DNA of 64,000 nt from Carallia brachiata (taxonomy: Eukaryota > Streptophyta > Magnoliopsida > Malpighiales > Rhizophoraceae). Position numbers and translations under genes: made by a program. This document shows positions 1 through 10,769 of the stretch, in pieces (within the stretch, counting starts at the first letter, position 1; every line of letters starts with the position of its first letter). The notes below the pieces were generated by a model. It was not told the origin of the DNA, ran no database searches, and saw only the letters and a program-made list of their open reading frames with translations. The stretch spans positions 2,819,728 to 2,883,727 of the forward strand of contig JADCRB010000066.1 of NCBI GenBank assembly GCA_021464245.1, given 5' to 3'.

Positions 1-110
1 AACAAAACCCCGGCGCAGGTCGCGCCAAGGAAATAAAAACCGAAAGGCAATGCCTCGTTTCCCTGGGAACGGAGTGCGGTCGGGGCATTGGACCTCCATA
101 GTGAGAATCT
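1..110 (+). other. ITS1, 3' part (rDNA copy 1)
   Basis: This is the 3' end of internal transcribed spacer 1, cut by the window start. It holds the angiosperm ITS1 core motif (GGCGC, a short gap, then GCGCCAAGGAA at about 10-32) and runs straight into 5.8S. It aligns with 10056-10165 in copy 2, so the window opens inside an rDNA unit. It is degenerate and probably not functional. Confidence 0.88.
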
Positions 111-273
111 AAACGACTCTCAGCAACAGATATCTCAGATCTTACATCGATGAAGAACGTAGCAAAATGCGATACTTGGTGTGAATTGCAAAATCCCGTG
201 AACCATCGAGTTTTTGAATGTAAGTTGCGCTCAAAGCCTTCTGGCCAAGGGCACGTCTGCCTGGGTGTCACAC
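111..273 (+). rRNA. 5.8S rRNA, degenerate copy 1
   Basis: The whole 5.8S length is present (about 163 bp). It starts at AAACGACTCTCAGCAAC, contains the plant-conserved GATGAAGAACGTAGC, and ends at CTGGGTGTCACA. Intact 5.8S pairs with the 5' end of 26S in the large ribosomal subunit. Substitutions sit in normally invariant positions (CAACAGATATCTCAGATCTT, then GAATGTAAG for GAACGCAAG), mostly C-to-T or G-to-A. It is therefore read as a pseudogene copy. ITS1 lies upstream and ITS2 downstream in normal order. Confidence 0.92.
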
Positions 274-486
274 AACATTGCCCACCCCACCCCCGAATTG
301 ATAGGGTTGCATTCCATGGCGAAAGATGACCTCCCGTGTGCCCGGCATAGCAGTTGGCCCAAAAACCATGTCCCCGACGGCATTCGCCTCGACAACGGTG
401 GTTGAGAGACCTTGGCACAGTGTCGTGCGGTCGCGTCGTCACTCCGAACTCTGAAGAACCTGACCCTTTCTCGCATTGTGACCACA
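274..486 (+). other. ITS2 (rDNA copy 1)
   Basis: This is the spacer between 5.8S and 26S, about 213 bp, starting CACAACATTGCCCACCCCAC. It is closely similar to the ITS2 copies at 10328, 20495, 23804 and 24924, which confirms that all rDNA copies here come from one species-specific repeat family. Small open frames here are shadows with no coding support. Confidence 0.85.
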
Positions 487-613
487 GGTCAGGCGAGATC
501 ACCTGGTAAGTTTAAGCATATCAATAAGAGGAGGAAAAGTAACTTACGAGGATTCCCTTAGTAATGGCGAGCGAACCAGGAACAGCCCAACTTGACAATC
601 GGGCGCCCCCGGC

Positions 614-649
<36 letters not shown>

Positions 650-1053
650 AGACTGGGCCCAACTCCCTTGGAAGGGGGCGCTAGAGAGGGTGAGAGCCTC
701 GTCGTGCCCGGACCCTATCGCACCACGAGGCACTGTCTGCGAGTCGGGTTGTTTTGGAATGCAGCCCCAATCGGGTGGTAAATTCCGTCCAAGGCTAAAT
801 ACAGGGTGAGAGACCGATAGGAAACAAGTACCACGAGGGGAAAATGAAAAGGACTATAAAAAGAGAGCCAAAGAGTGCTTGAAATTGTCGGGAGGAAAGC
901 GGATGGGGGTCGGCGATGAGCCTCGGATCGACTCGGGGCGTGGATCGACGTGGATTGCGGGGGCGTCCAGAGCCCGAGCCCTTGAAATGCCCCATGAGAC
1001 GTCGCCCTCGTGATCGTGGACACAGCGTACGCCATCACGGCGTGCCTCGGCAA
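487..1053 (+). rRNA. 26S rRNA, 5' part, truncated by satellite
   Basis: This is the 5' part of plant 26S (25S-type) large-subunit rRNA. It begins near CAGGTCAGGCGAGATCACC and continues through TTTAAGCATATCAATAAG and GAATTGTAGTCTGGAGAAG to GTGCCTCGGCAA. At about 1053 it changes abruptly to the satellite (GAATAAAAGGTGACA). Many substitutions, including loss of conserved G/C positions, mark it as a pseudogene. The related copy at 10536 is truncated earlier in 26S, so the two rDNA-satellite boundaries differ by a deletion. Confidence 0.92.
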
Positions 1054-4000
1054 GAATAAAAGGTGACACAGCAACAAGAACAAAACCAGACTCGTCGACC
1101 GTACGAGTATAAAAGGCTAGACGATAGCAACAATAAAAGTACACTCCCTACTAGCACGAGTATAAAAGAGAGACAGCAACAGCAAATCATAATACTTCCC
1201 CCCAAGAGAATGAGAGGCAACACAACAACAACAGCAAAACCAAACTCCATATCCACACGAGGATAAAAGGCAAAATGACAACAACAGCAAAAGTAGACTC
1301 TTTTCCCGCAAGAGTAAAAAAAGTGACAAGAATAACAAAAAAAACCAACCCACTTGCCCGCAGGAGCATTAAAACCGAGACGGCAACAACAACAAAAGTA
1401 GACTCTTTGCCCTCAAGAGTATAAAAGGCAAAAAGTACAACAACAAAAGCATACTCCTTGCCAACACGAACATAAAAGGCGAGACGATAAAATCAGCAAA
1501 GCAGATTCCTAGCTTGCACGAGTTAAAAGGCTACACGCCATCAACAACAAAGGCAGACTCCTTGCCCACATGAGTATAATAGGCGAGATGGCATCAACAA
1601 AGCATGTTGCTTGCCCGCACGAGAATAAAAGGTGACATGGCAACAAGAACAAAACCAGACTCCTCAACTGTACGAGTATCAAAGGCGAGACGATAGCAGC
1701 AATAAATGTACACTCCCTACCAGCACGAGTATAAAAGAGAGACAGCAGCAACAAAGCATAATCCTTGCCCCCATGAGTATAAAAGATGAGACAGCAACAA
1801 CAAGAAAACCAGACACCTTGCCCGCATGAGGATAAAAGGTGATACGGCAAGAAAACCAAAAGTAGACTCTTTACCCATAAGAGTACAAACAGCAGAAAGT
1901 ACAATAACAAAAGTATACGCATTGCTTGCGCGAGAATAAAAGGCCAGACAGTGACAACAGCAAAGTAGGCTCCTAGCATGCACTAGTTAAAAGGCTAAAC
2001 AACAACAACAAGAAAGACAAATTCCTTGCTTGCAAGAGTATAAAAAGTAAGGCGGCAAAAACAAAGCATACTGCTTGCCCACACGAGTGTAAAAGGCGAC
2101 AAGGCAACAACAACAAAACCAGACTCCTTGCCCATAAGAATGTGAAAGGTGAGATGACAATAACAACAAAAGCATACTCCCTACCTGCACAAGTATAAAA
2201 GGCGAGGCGACAACAACAAAGCATACTCCTTGCCCGCACGAGAATAAAAGGCGAGACAGCAACAGCAGCAAAACCAGACTCCTTGCCCGCACAAGTTTGA
2301 AAAGCAAGACACCAACAATAACAAAAGCATACTACTTGTTCGCAAGAGTTTAAAGGTGAAAAGAACAACATCAAATGTATACTCCTTGCCTGCACGAGTA
2401 TAAAAGGCGAAACGACAACAACAACGCATACTCCTTTCTCGCACGAGCATAAAAAGCGGGATAGTAACAATAGAGCATGCTCCTTGCCCGCAGGGGCATA
2501 AAATGCGAGCCAGCAGCACCAACAAAACCATACTCCCTGCCCACACGAGTTTAAAAGGTAAGACAACAACAACAACAAAACTAGACTCCCAGCCTGCACG
2601 AGTATAAAAGGTAAAAAGTACTGCAACAAAAGTATACTCCATGCCCGCACAGCATAAAAGGCGAGGGGGTAACAACAGGAAAGCAAACTCCGAGCCCGCA
2701 CAAGTTAAAAGGCTAGACAGCAACAATAACAAAAATAGACTCCTTTCCTACAAGAGCATAAAAAATGACAAGTACAATAACAAAATATTCTTTGCCTAAC
2801 CGAGGATAAAAGGTTAGACAGCTACAACAACAAAAGTAGACTCCTTTTCCAGAAGAGTATAAAAGGCGATACGGCAACAATGAAGTATATTCCTTGCCTG
2901 CATGAGTATAAAATGAGAGATGGTAACAATAGCTACGTAGACGCCTATCCCTCACAAGCATAAAAGCCAAAACGGCAACAAAAACAAAGGTAGACTTCTG
3001 GCTCGCAAGAGTATAAAGGGCGAGACGACAACAACAAAGCATACTCCTTACTCACTTGTGTATAAACGGCAAAACGGCAAAAACAAAGCAAACTCCTTGG
3101 TCGCATGAGTGTAAAATGTAAGACGGCAACAATAAAGCATGCTCTTAGCCAGCACAAATATAAAAGGCGAGTCAGCAACAACAACAAAACCAGTCCCCTT
3201 GCCCGCATAAGTATAAAAGGTGAGACGGCAACAACAACTGCATACTCCTTGCTCGCAAAAGTATAAAAGGCAAGACGACAACAATAAAGCATGCTCCTTA
3301 CCCACACGACTATAAAAGGTGAGATGACAACTGCAACAAATGTAGACTCCTTAGCAATGCGAGTGTAAAAGGCGAGACAACAGCAACAACAAATGCATAC
3401 TCCTTACATGCACAAGTATAAAAGGCGAGACAGCAACAGCAAAGTATACTCCTTGCCTGCAAGAGCATGAAAGGTGAGGCAACAACAACAAAGCATGCTC
3501 CTTACTTGCACGAGTATAAAAGGTGAGACAGCATTAGCAAAGCTTAGTCTTTGCCCACATAAGTATAAAAGACGAGTCGATAACAACAACAAAACTAGTA
3601 TCCTTGCCATCACGAGTATAAAAAGCGATACAGCAACAACAACTAAAGCAGACTCGTTGGCTGCAATAGTATAAAAGGTAAAAGTCCAACAACAAAAGCA
3701 TACTTAATGCCCATATAAGTATAAAAGGTGAGACGGGAATAATAGCATAAATTGCACGAGTGTAAAAGGCGAGACAGCAACAACAGTAAAATTAGACTCT
3801 TTGCCCGCAAGAGTAAAAAAAGCGACAAGTGCAACAACAAAACCAGACTCTTTGTCTGCACGAGCATAAAAGTTGAGACGGCAGCAGCAGCAAAAGTAGA
3901 CTCCTTGCCTACAAGAGCATAAAAGACGAAAAGTAAAACAACTAAAGTATACTCCTTGCCTGCATGATTAGAAAAGGAGAGACAATAACCCACAGCAAAA

Positions 4001-4914
4001 CAGACTCTTAGCCTGCACAAGTGAAAAGGCTAAACGGTAACAACAACAAAAGCAGAGTCTTTAGCAACAAGAAAGCATACTCTTTGGTCGCACCAATATA
4101 AACGACATGATGACAACAACAAAGCATGCTGCTTGCCCACACAAGAATAAAAAGCAGCACATTAACAACAACAGAACCAAGCTCCCTGCCCGTACGATTT
4201 TAAAAGGCGAGACTACAACAACAATAAAAGCATACTTGCTGCCAACATGAGTATAAAAGGCGACAAGACAACAGTAAAGCATACTCTTTACCCGCAGGAG
4301 TATAAAAGGCGAGACTGCAACAACAATAAAAGCATACTTGCTGCCAACATGAGTATAAAAGGTGACATGGGAACAGCAAAGCATACTCCTTACCCACATG
4401 AGTATAAAAGGCGAGACAACAACAACAACGAAAGTAGACTCCCTGCCTGCAAGAGTATAAAAAGCAAGAAGTATAAGAACAAAAGTACACTCTTTGCCTG
4501 CACAAGTATAAAAGGCAAGATGATAACAACAACAAATCTAAACTTCCTGCCTACACGGGTATAAAAGGTAAGATAGCAATAACAACAAAGCAGACTTTTT
4601 GCCCGTAAGAGTATAAAAGGCGAAAAGAACAACAATAAAAGTATGCACTTTGGCCGTACGAGTATAAAAGGTAAGACGAAAACAACAACAAAGCAAACAC
4701 CAAGCCTGCAAGAGTATAAAAGGCAAGATGGCAACAACAACAAAAGCATACTCCTTGCCAGCAAAAGTATAAAAGATGATAAGTACAACAACAAAAGTAT
4801 ACTCCTCACCCGACTGAGTGTAAAAGGCGAGAGGACAACTACAACAGAAGCAGATTCCTTGCCCATGCGAGTATAAAAGGCGAGATGGCAACAACAACAA
4901 AATCATACTCCTTG
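1054..4914 (+). repeat. TATA-box minisatellite array, block S1
   Basis: This is a tandem array of degenerate units, mostly 49, 51 or 53 bp. Each unit reads roughly ACTCCTTGCCCGCACGAG, then TATAAAAGGCGAGACGG, then a CAA-rich tail ending CAAAAG or CAAAGC plus a variable TAGACT, CATACT or CCAGACT start. By length there are about 75 units. Recognisable variants recur in set order, for example a GCAAGAG-type unit followed by an AAAAAGTAC-type unit, and occasional GAGTTAAAAGGCT units (about 1520, 1984, 2700, 4018). This gives a loose higher-order structure. The antisense strand lacks stop codons over long stretches, but that follows from repeat composition and is not read as coding. The block lies between truncated 26S and a reversed gypsy pol fragment. 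Confidence 0.95.
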
Positions 4915-5683
4915 CACACCCCTCCAATGGCTTTCTTTGGGATGTCAATCAGTACAAAAAAAGATAACTCGAAGTCTGGCAGCCTTAGCACCAACTCCGT
5001 GGACACTGCTACCTTCAACTTGTCAAAGGCTTCCTAACAATCTGTGGTCTACCTCTATGGTCTACCCTTTTTAGCAAGTCTATTGATGGGGCCACCTTTT
5101 TGGAGTAACCCTGCACGAACTTCCTATAGTAGTTAGACAAGCCAAGAAAAGACCTCAACTCCGACACTTTTGTCGAGGGTTACCACTCAATTATTGCCTG
5201 GACTTTTCTCTGATCCATTTTTACGTGCCCTTGACTTGCCCTATACCCCAAGAATATAATTTGTCACTGAGCAAACTGACACTTTTTTTTCTTTACATGT
5301 AATTGGTGCTCTCTCAACCTAGACAACACCAACCTCAGGTGGGACAAGTGATCCTCTAGGGACTCACTATATACACAAATATCATCAAGACAAATGACCA
5401 CAAAATGATCGATAAAGTCATGAAATACATGATTTATCAAATTACAAAAAGTAGTGGGGGCATTAGCCAACTGAATGACATCACTAGGAATTTGTAAGAG
5501 CTATAGCAAGTGATGAATGTCATTTGCCCTTCATCTCCTTTAGTAATTATGACTGCTAATATCCAAACCGCATATCCAGCTTGGTGAAATATGAGGCCCT
5601 GGCCAGTCTATCGAACAAGTCAGTAATCAATGGAATAGAATACTTGTTCTTCACTGTTACTTTGTTTAATGCCTGTAATCTAC
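3629..5683 (+). repeat. Tandem segmental duplication, copy a
   Basis: About 2.05 kb of satellite plus reversed RT/RNase H fragment is repeated directly at 5685-7723. Both copies begin TACAGC..CAACAACTAAAG, share rare unit variants in the same order, share the satellite-to-pol junction (CCCCTCCAATGGC), and reach the same RT position (TGTAATCTAC). Copy a stops there at a single N, and copy b runs on into the rest of the element. Confidence 0.9.
4915..5683 (-). pseudogene. Ty3/gypsy pol fragment: RT to start of RNase H
   Basis: Read on the minus strand this is reverse transcriptase followed by the first part of RNase H from a chromovirus-type element. Visible traces are an RT N-terminal piece ([10 protein letters not shown] near 5640-5670), the fingers/palm segment at 5264-5470 and the catalytic box written CLDDI (about 5385-5400), where YLDD is usual. 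The connection region follows, with [18 protein letters not shown] near 5110-5170. Frameshifts and stops break it throughout. It ends in the RNase H 'AIGGV' segment exactly where satellite begins (4914). The right end is the N at 5684. It is nonfunctional and almost identical to 6954-7723. Confidence 0.85.
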
Positions 5684-5684
5684 N
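5684..5684. other. Single N at a duplication junction
   Basis: One undetermined base separates the RT fragment (ending TGTAATCTAC) from satellite, exactly between the two copies of a 2.05 kb tandem duplication. It may mark an assembly join. Confidence 0.9.
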
Positions 5685-6953
5685 TACAGCACAACAACTA
5701 AAGTAGACTCGTTGGCTGCAATAGTATAAAAGGTAAAAGTCCAACAACAAAAGCATACTTAATGCCCATATAAGTATAAAAGGTGAGACGGGAACAATAG
5801 CATAAACTGCACGAGTGTAAAAGGCGAGACATCAACAACAGCAAAATTAGACTCTTTGCCCACAAGAGTAAAAAAGGTGACAAGTACAACAACAAAACCA
5901 GACTCTTTGTCTGCACGAGCATAAAAGTTGAGATGGCAGCAGCAGCAAAAGTAGACTCCTTGCCTGCAGGAGCATAAAAGACGAAAAGTAAAACAACTAA
6001 AGTATACTCCTTGCCTGCATGATTAGAAAAGGAGAGACAGTAAGCACAACAAAACAGACTCTTAGCCTGCACAAGTGAAATGGCTAAACGGCACCAACAA
6101 CAAAAGCAGAGTCTTTAGCAACAACAAAGCATACTCTTTGGTCGCACCAGTATAAACGACATGAGGACAACAACAAAGCATGCTGCTTGCCCACACATGA
6201 ATAAAAAGCAGCACATTAACAACAACAGAACCAAGCTCCCTGCCCGTACTATTTTAAAAGGCGAGACTACACAACAATAAAAGCATACTTGCTGCCAACG
6301 ACATGACAACAGTAAAGCATACTCCTTACCCCTAGGAGTATAAAAGGCGAGACTGCAACAACAATAAAAGCATGCTTGCTGCCAACATGAGTATAAAAGG
6401 TGACACGGGAACAGTAAAGCATACTCCTTACCCACATAAGTATAAAAGGCGAGACAGCAACAACAACGAAAGTAGTCTCCCTGCCTGCAAGAGTATAAAA
6501 AGCAAGAAGTATAACAAAAAAAGTACACTCTTTGCCTGCACAAGTATAAAAGGCAAGATGATAACAACAACAAATCTAAACTTCCTGCCTACACGGGTAT
6601 AAAAGGTAAGATAGCAATAACAACAAAAGCAGACTTTTTGCCCGTAAGAGTATAAAAGGCCAAAAGAACAACAATAAAAGTATGCACTTTGCCCGTACGA
6701 GTATAAAAGGTAAGACGGCAACAACAACAAAGCAAACACCAAGCCTGCAAGAGTATAAAAGGCAAGATGGCAATAACAACAAAAGCATACTCCTTGCCTG
6801 CAAAAGTATAAAAGATGATAAGTACAACAACAAAAGTATACTCCTCACCCGACTGAGTGTAAAAGGCGAGAGGACAACTACATCAGAAGTAGATTCCTTG
6901 CCCATGCGAGTATAAAAGGCGAGATGGCAACAACAACAAAATCATACTCTTTG
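5685..6953 (+). repeat. TATA-box minisatellite array, block S2
   Basis: About 25 units of the same 49-53 bp family. This block is a near copy of 3629-4914, with occasional substitutions and a shortened segment near 6290-6310. It ends at the same point in the reversed pol fragment (CCCCTCCAATGGC). The TATAAAAGG core is retained in most units. Confidence 0.95.
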
Positions 6954-7723
6954 CACACCCCTCCAATGGCTTTTTTTGGGACGTCAATCAGTACAAAAAA
7001 AGATAACTCGAAGTCTGGCAGCCTTAGGACCAACTCCGTGGACACTGCTACCTTCAACTTGTCAAAGGCTTCCTAACAATCTGTGGTCCACCTCTATGGT
7101 CTACCCTTTTTGTCAAGTCTATTGATGGGGCCACTTTTTTAGAGTAACCCTGCACGAACTTCCTATAGTAGTTAGACAAGCCAAGAAAAGACCTCAACTC
7201 TGAGACTTTTTTCGGGGGTTACCACTCCATTATTGCCTGGACTTTTCTCTGATCCATTTTTACGTGCCGTTGACTTGCCCTATACCCAAAGAATATAATC
7301 TGTCACTGAGCAAACTCACACTTTTTTTTCTTTACATATAATTGGTGCTCTCTCAACCTAGACAACACCAACCTTAGGTGGGACAAGTGATCCTCTAGGG
7401 ACTCACTATATACAATAATATCATCAAGACAAATGACCACAAAATGATCGATAAAGTCATGAAATACATGATTCATCAAATTACAAAAAGTAGTAGGGGC
7501 ATTAGCCAACTGAATGACATCACTAGGAATTTGTAAGAGCTATAGCAAGTGATGAATGTCATTTTCCCTTCATCTCCTTTAGTAATTATGACTGCTAATA
7601 TCTAGACCGCATATCCAGCTTGATGAAATATGAGGCCCTGACCAGTCTATCGAACAAGTCAGTAATCAATGGAATAGAATACTTGTTCTTCACTGTTACT
7701 TTGTTTAATGCCCTGTAATCTAC
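5685..7723 (+). repeat. Tandem segmental duplication, copy b
   Basis: This is the second copy of the 2.05 kb module described at 3629-5683. Unlike copy a, its pol part is continuous with the remainder of the reversed element to 9270, so copy b preserves the original right flank. Confidence 0.9.
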
Positions 7724-8240
7724 ACACATCTGTAGGGAGCAATCGTGTTTCTTCTAAAATAATACTAGGACACCATATGGCTCTTTGGAGGGCTGAATTA
7801 GGCGCACATCCAGCAACTCTGTCAACTGTTTCCTTAGTTTTGCTAACTCTAGCCGACTCATGCGGTATGGAGCTTGTGCTGGTGGTTTGGAACCAGGCAC
7901 TGAATTGATCTTGTGGTCAGTGGCGCACCTTAGGAGAAGACACTTGGGGAGTTCGAGAGGCATCACATCATTGAACTCACCCAACAAACCTGCAACACTA
8001 TTAGGAACCTCCGCAACAATGCCTTCTTTGATCTCCGTCAAAGCTACAAGGTAGGTGACTGTTCCCCTTCTTCAGACCACACTCCACCTTCATAGCTAAT
8101 AGCATACTACCGGACTTCCCACCAATACTGGAAAAGGGAGTGAATATTTTAGAAAAATAACATGGATGATCCTCATGCATGCTCATGAAACCACCCGAGT
8201 GAGCCAACAGAGTAATTTTTGCACTCACAGCACCCGAGTT
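6954..8240 (-). pseudogene. Ty3/gypsy pol fragment: RT and start of RNase H
   Basis: On the minus strand, in element order from high to low coordinate: the protease-RT linker (8001-8240, with the conserved HEDHPC stretch), the pre-RT segment at 7754-8041 (LPKCLLLRCATDHKINSVPG, then 'APYRMS'), RT N-terminus (about 7560-7760), RT palm at 7303-7509 with CLDDIIVYS, connection region, and RNase H up to 'AIGGV' at 6954. RT copies RNA to DNA and RNase H removes the template RNA. Here stops and frameshifts separate every piece. It continues from the gag/protease fragment at 8241-9270 and is therefore part of one reversed relic. Confidence 0.87.
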
Positions 8241-8440
8241 GACTGCCTTCATTCAACTTCTAATTTTGGTGACTTTTAGACCCAATGACTCCACCATCCT
8301 CTTAGCAACGAAGTTGTGGGCAGTACCTGTGTCATCCATCGCCATCAACTCCTTATTACTAAGACCAATCTTCACATACTTCAGGCCGAATTATGGGGCA
8401 TGTCCAGCTTGCACAGCACTCACCAACTAAAGAGGATTGG
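8241..8440 (-). pseudogene. Gypsy aspartic protease relic
   Basis: The minus strand encodes a short retropepsin-like stretch with DDTGTAHNFVAKRMVES (about 8280-8345), retaining the D-T-G catalytic triplet. The downstream part is shortened relative to the copy at 15717-16110: about 100 bp between 'KAVN' and the RT linker is missing. The protease would cleave the Gag-Pol polyprotein. No open frame connects it to gag or RT. Confidence 0.75.
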
Positions 8441-9270
8441 CCCGAGAGGCGCCAACATCATGTGAGATGCTGCTTCTACCATTCTCCTCAGCAACTATGG
8501 CACTTAACTTCTCCCTCTTTGGACACTCTTTGGCCTGGCGTGGTCCATTGTAGATGAAACAACCAAAGTTAGACTTGCCTTTATCTTGTTCTTGGTAGAC
8601 GACTGTGCCTTTATCCTTGCCACCACCATTGTACTACCCTTCTTGCCCTCCTCCTTCTTTTTGGCCTTATCCTTGGGCTGCTTCCTAGCATCTAAATCAG
8701 AGGACTTGTTGATCCAAAAATCAACTAAACCATTAGCCACAACCATTACAGAATGTAGGTCCTTCAGACCTTGCCTTGTAAGCTCAAGTTGAGCCTAGGG
8801 TTGTAGACTGGAAAGGAAGTTGAAAAGCTTGTCCTCATCCGACATATTCTGGATGTCAAGCATCAAGGAACTGAATTCTTTCACATAGTCATGTACTGTG
8901 CCATTTTGCTTCAACTTCTTCAGGGACTCCCTCGCAACCCATGACGTATTACAAGGCAAAAACTGGTCCTTCAACTCCTTTTTAGGCTCTCCCACGTCTC
9001 GATCTTAGACTTGCCTGCACTTTCATTGTCATCCAACTGAGTCTGCCACCACAGCTTGGTGTCCTTGGCTAGATACACGCTGGTCAAGTTGACCTTCTTG
9101 TCATCTAGCACTTGGACAGCCTTGAAATACTGTTCCATGTCTCATAGGAAATTCTTAATCTCTGTGGCATCCCTTGCTTCCTTGAAGGCTTCAAGCTCCA
9201 GTACCTTCATCTTGGTCGAGCCGACCATAACATCTATGCTTGGTTGAGAGGCTACAACCTTCTTGAGGAT
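8441..9270 (-). pseudogene. Gypsy gag relic (reverse)
   Basis: The minus strand encodes fragments of a retrotransposon Gag (capsid type). The best stretch is at 8795-8995 (ESLKKLKQNGTVHDYVKEF, 'NMSDEDKLFNFL'), followed by the lysine-rich segment at 8504-8746. The zinc knuckle near 8530-8565 is eroded: the second Cys reads Tyr and the His position reads Arg. An N-terminal piece (LKKVVASQPSIDVMVGSTK) is at 9200-9290. Frameshifts are at several points. The right edge switches to a copia integrase fragment at about 9271 with no LTR between. Confidence 0.83.
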
Positions 9271-9471
9271 GAGAGACAAACAAGAAAGAAGCTGAAATGT
9301 GTCCGTACTGATAATAGTGGTGAGTATAGTGGCCCATTTGATGAATATTGTCAGGCTCATGGGATTCAACACTAGAGGACACCTCCCTATACACCACAGT
9401 TGAATGACTTAGCTAAAAGGATGAACAGAACATTAATTGAGAGAGTTAGATATCTACTCTCAGATGCATAG
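9271..9471 (+). pseudogene. Ty1/copia integrase core fragment
   Basis: A forward frame starting at 9271 encodes the conserved copia integrase segment. It includes KLKCVRTDNSGEY (Asp of the DDE triad near 9310), 'GPFDEYCQAHGI', then TPQLNDLAKRMNRTLIERV and 'RYLLSDA'. This is the region around the second Asp and the Glu, though here the Glu-containing 'NGxAER' motif reads NDLAKR, with Glu replaced. One internal stop (TAG at about 9364) and a terminal stop (9469-9471) confirm a dead relic. It is wedged between reversed gypsy gag and forward 18S, so a second retrotransposon superfamily contributed to the locus. Confidence 0.82.
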
Positions 9472-9638
9472 GTGATGCTCTGTGGCCAGCTTCTTAGAGG
9501 GACTATGGCCTTCTAGGCCAAGGAAGTTTGAGGCAATAACAGGTCTGTGATGCCCTTAGATGTTATGGGCTGCATGCGTGCTACACTGATATATTCAACG
9601 AGTCTATAGCCTTGGCCGACAAGCCCGGGTAATCTTTC

Positions 9639-9674
<36 letters not shown>

Positions 9675-9915
9675 TTGGTCTTCAATGAGGAGTTCCTAGT
9701 AAGCACGAGTCATCAGCTCACGTTGACTACGTCCTTGCCCTTTGTACAAACCGTCTGTTGCTCCTACCGATTGAATGGTCTGATGAAGTGTTCGGATCGC
9801 GGCGACCTAGGCAGTTCGCCGTCGGTGACATCGTTAGAAGTCCACTTAACCTTATTATTTAGAGGAAGGAGAAGTCATAACAAGGTTTCGTAGGTGAACC
9901 TGCGGAAGGATCATT
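9472..9915 (+). rRNA. 18S rRNA, 3' part, degenerate (rDNA copy 2)
   Basis: This is the 3' part of plant 18S. It starts near AGGTGATGCTCTGTGGCCAG, passes AGAGGGACTATGGCC, GTGATGGGGATAGATCATTG and CCCTTTGTACAAACCG, and ends with GTGAACCTGCGGAAGGATCATTG. Mutations such as TACAAACCG for TACACACCG mark a pseudogene. The left edge is a copia relic and the right edge runs correctly into ITS1. Confidence 0.92.
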
Positions 9916-10165
9916 GTCGAAACCTCTGCCCAGCAGAACGACCCGAGAACAAGTTAACATCACAGGATGCGGGGTGTGCATTGTCCATGGGCACCCACAA
10001 GCTGCAGCATCTATCGTGAGGCCGATCGCTCGTCGGTCGTCCCCACGGCACAAACAACAAAACCCCGGCGTAAGTCGCGCCAAGGAAATAAAAAATTGAA
10101 AGGCAATGCCCCGTCTCCCCGGGAACAAAGCGCGGTCAGGGATTGGACCTCCATAGTGAGAATCT
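9916..10165 (+). other. ITS1, full length (rDNA copy 2)
   Basis: This is a complete ITS1 of about 250 bp, from TCGAAACCTCTGCCCAGCAG to the 5.8S start. It carries the angiosperm core motif (GGCGTAAGTCGCGCCAAGGAA region at 10067-10086), the strongest evidence that the DNA is from a flowering plant. It is the most complete ITS1 in the window and the best sequence for a species search. Confidence 0.9.
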
Positions 10166-10327
10166 AAACGACTCACAGCAACGGATATCTCAGCTCTCGC
10201 ATTGATGAAGAACGTAGCGAAATGCGATACCTGGTGTGAATTGTAGAATCTCGCGAACCATCGAGTCTTTGAACGCAAGTTGCGCCCGAAGCCTTCTGGC
10301 CAAAGGCACGTTTGCCTGGGTGTCACA
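10166..10327 (+). rRNA. 5.8S rRNA, degenerate (rDNA copy 2)
   Basis: This is a full-length 5.8S of about 162 bp. It begins AAACGACTCACAGCAACGG, contains GATGAAGAACGTAGCGAAAT, and ends TTGCCTGGGTGTCACA. It is closer to a functional sequence than copies 1 and 3 but still has changes at conserved positions (CTCACAGC for CTCTCGGC, TTGTAGAATCTCG for TTGCAGAATCCCG). Upstream ITS1 and downstream ITS2 are in normal order. Confidence 0.93.
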
Positions 10328-10535
10328 CAACATTGCCCACCCCACCACCGAATTGATGGGGTTCGTTTGGTGACCGAAGATGGCCTCCCATGTGCCCGGC
10401 ATCGTGGTTGGCCCAAAAACCATGTCCCCGACGACGTTCGCCTCGACAACAGTGGTTGAGAGACCCTGGCACAGTGTCCTGAGGCCACGTCGTCGCTCCG
10501 CACTCTTACGAACCCGACCCTTTCTCGTATTGCAA
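10328..10535 (+). other. ITS2 (rDNA copy 2)
   Basis: This spacer is about 208 bp between 5.8S and 26S, homologous to 274-486. It contains CCCACCCCACCACCGAATTG and the GGCCCAAAAACCATGTCCC stretch shared by all five ITS2 copies. Confidence 0.86.
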
Positions 10536-10566
10536 CCCCAGGTCAGGCAGGATCACCAGTGAGTTC

Positions 10567-10600
<34 letters not shown>

Positions 10601-10769
10601 GAGGATTTCTTTAGAAACAGTGAGCGAACCGGAAACAACCCACCTTGAGAATTGGGCCCCCTCGACGTCCGAATTGTAGTATGGAGAAGCGTCCTCAGCG
10701 GCGGACGGGGCCCAAGTACCCTAGAAGCGGGCGCGAGAGAGGGTGAGAGCCCCATCATACCCGGACCCT
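10536..10769 (+). rRNA. 26S rRNA, 5' fragment cut by satellite
   Basis: Only about 234 bp of 26S remains, from CAGGTCAGGCAGGATCACC to CCCGGACCCT. It then joins satellite directly. Compared with 487-1053 the 26S part is about 0.3 kb shorter, so this junction was moved by a deletion after duplication. Confidence 0.9.

Larger units (their letters stand above)
1..4910 (+). repeat. Segmental duplication, copy a (partner 10056-12835)
   Basis: ITS1-5.8S-ITS2-26S-satellite here matches 10056-12835 in the same order. Relative to this copy the partner lacks about 0.39 kb across the 26S/satellite boundary (about 716-1109 here). It also lacks about 1.69 kb inside the array (about 1443-3131 here). The last matching units are just before 4910. 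The two copies therefore share the rDNA-satellite neighbourhood by descent and not by independent insertion. Confidence 0.8.

Noticed and set aside
1054..4914. CRISPR-like array
   Set aside because: Repeats are regularly spaced, but the unit is continuous and degenerate with no unique spacers, and the context is plant rDNA and retrotransposons.
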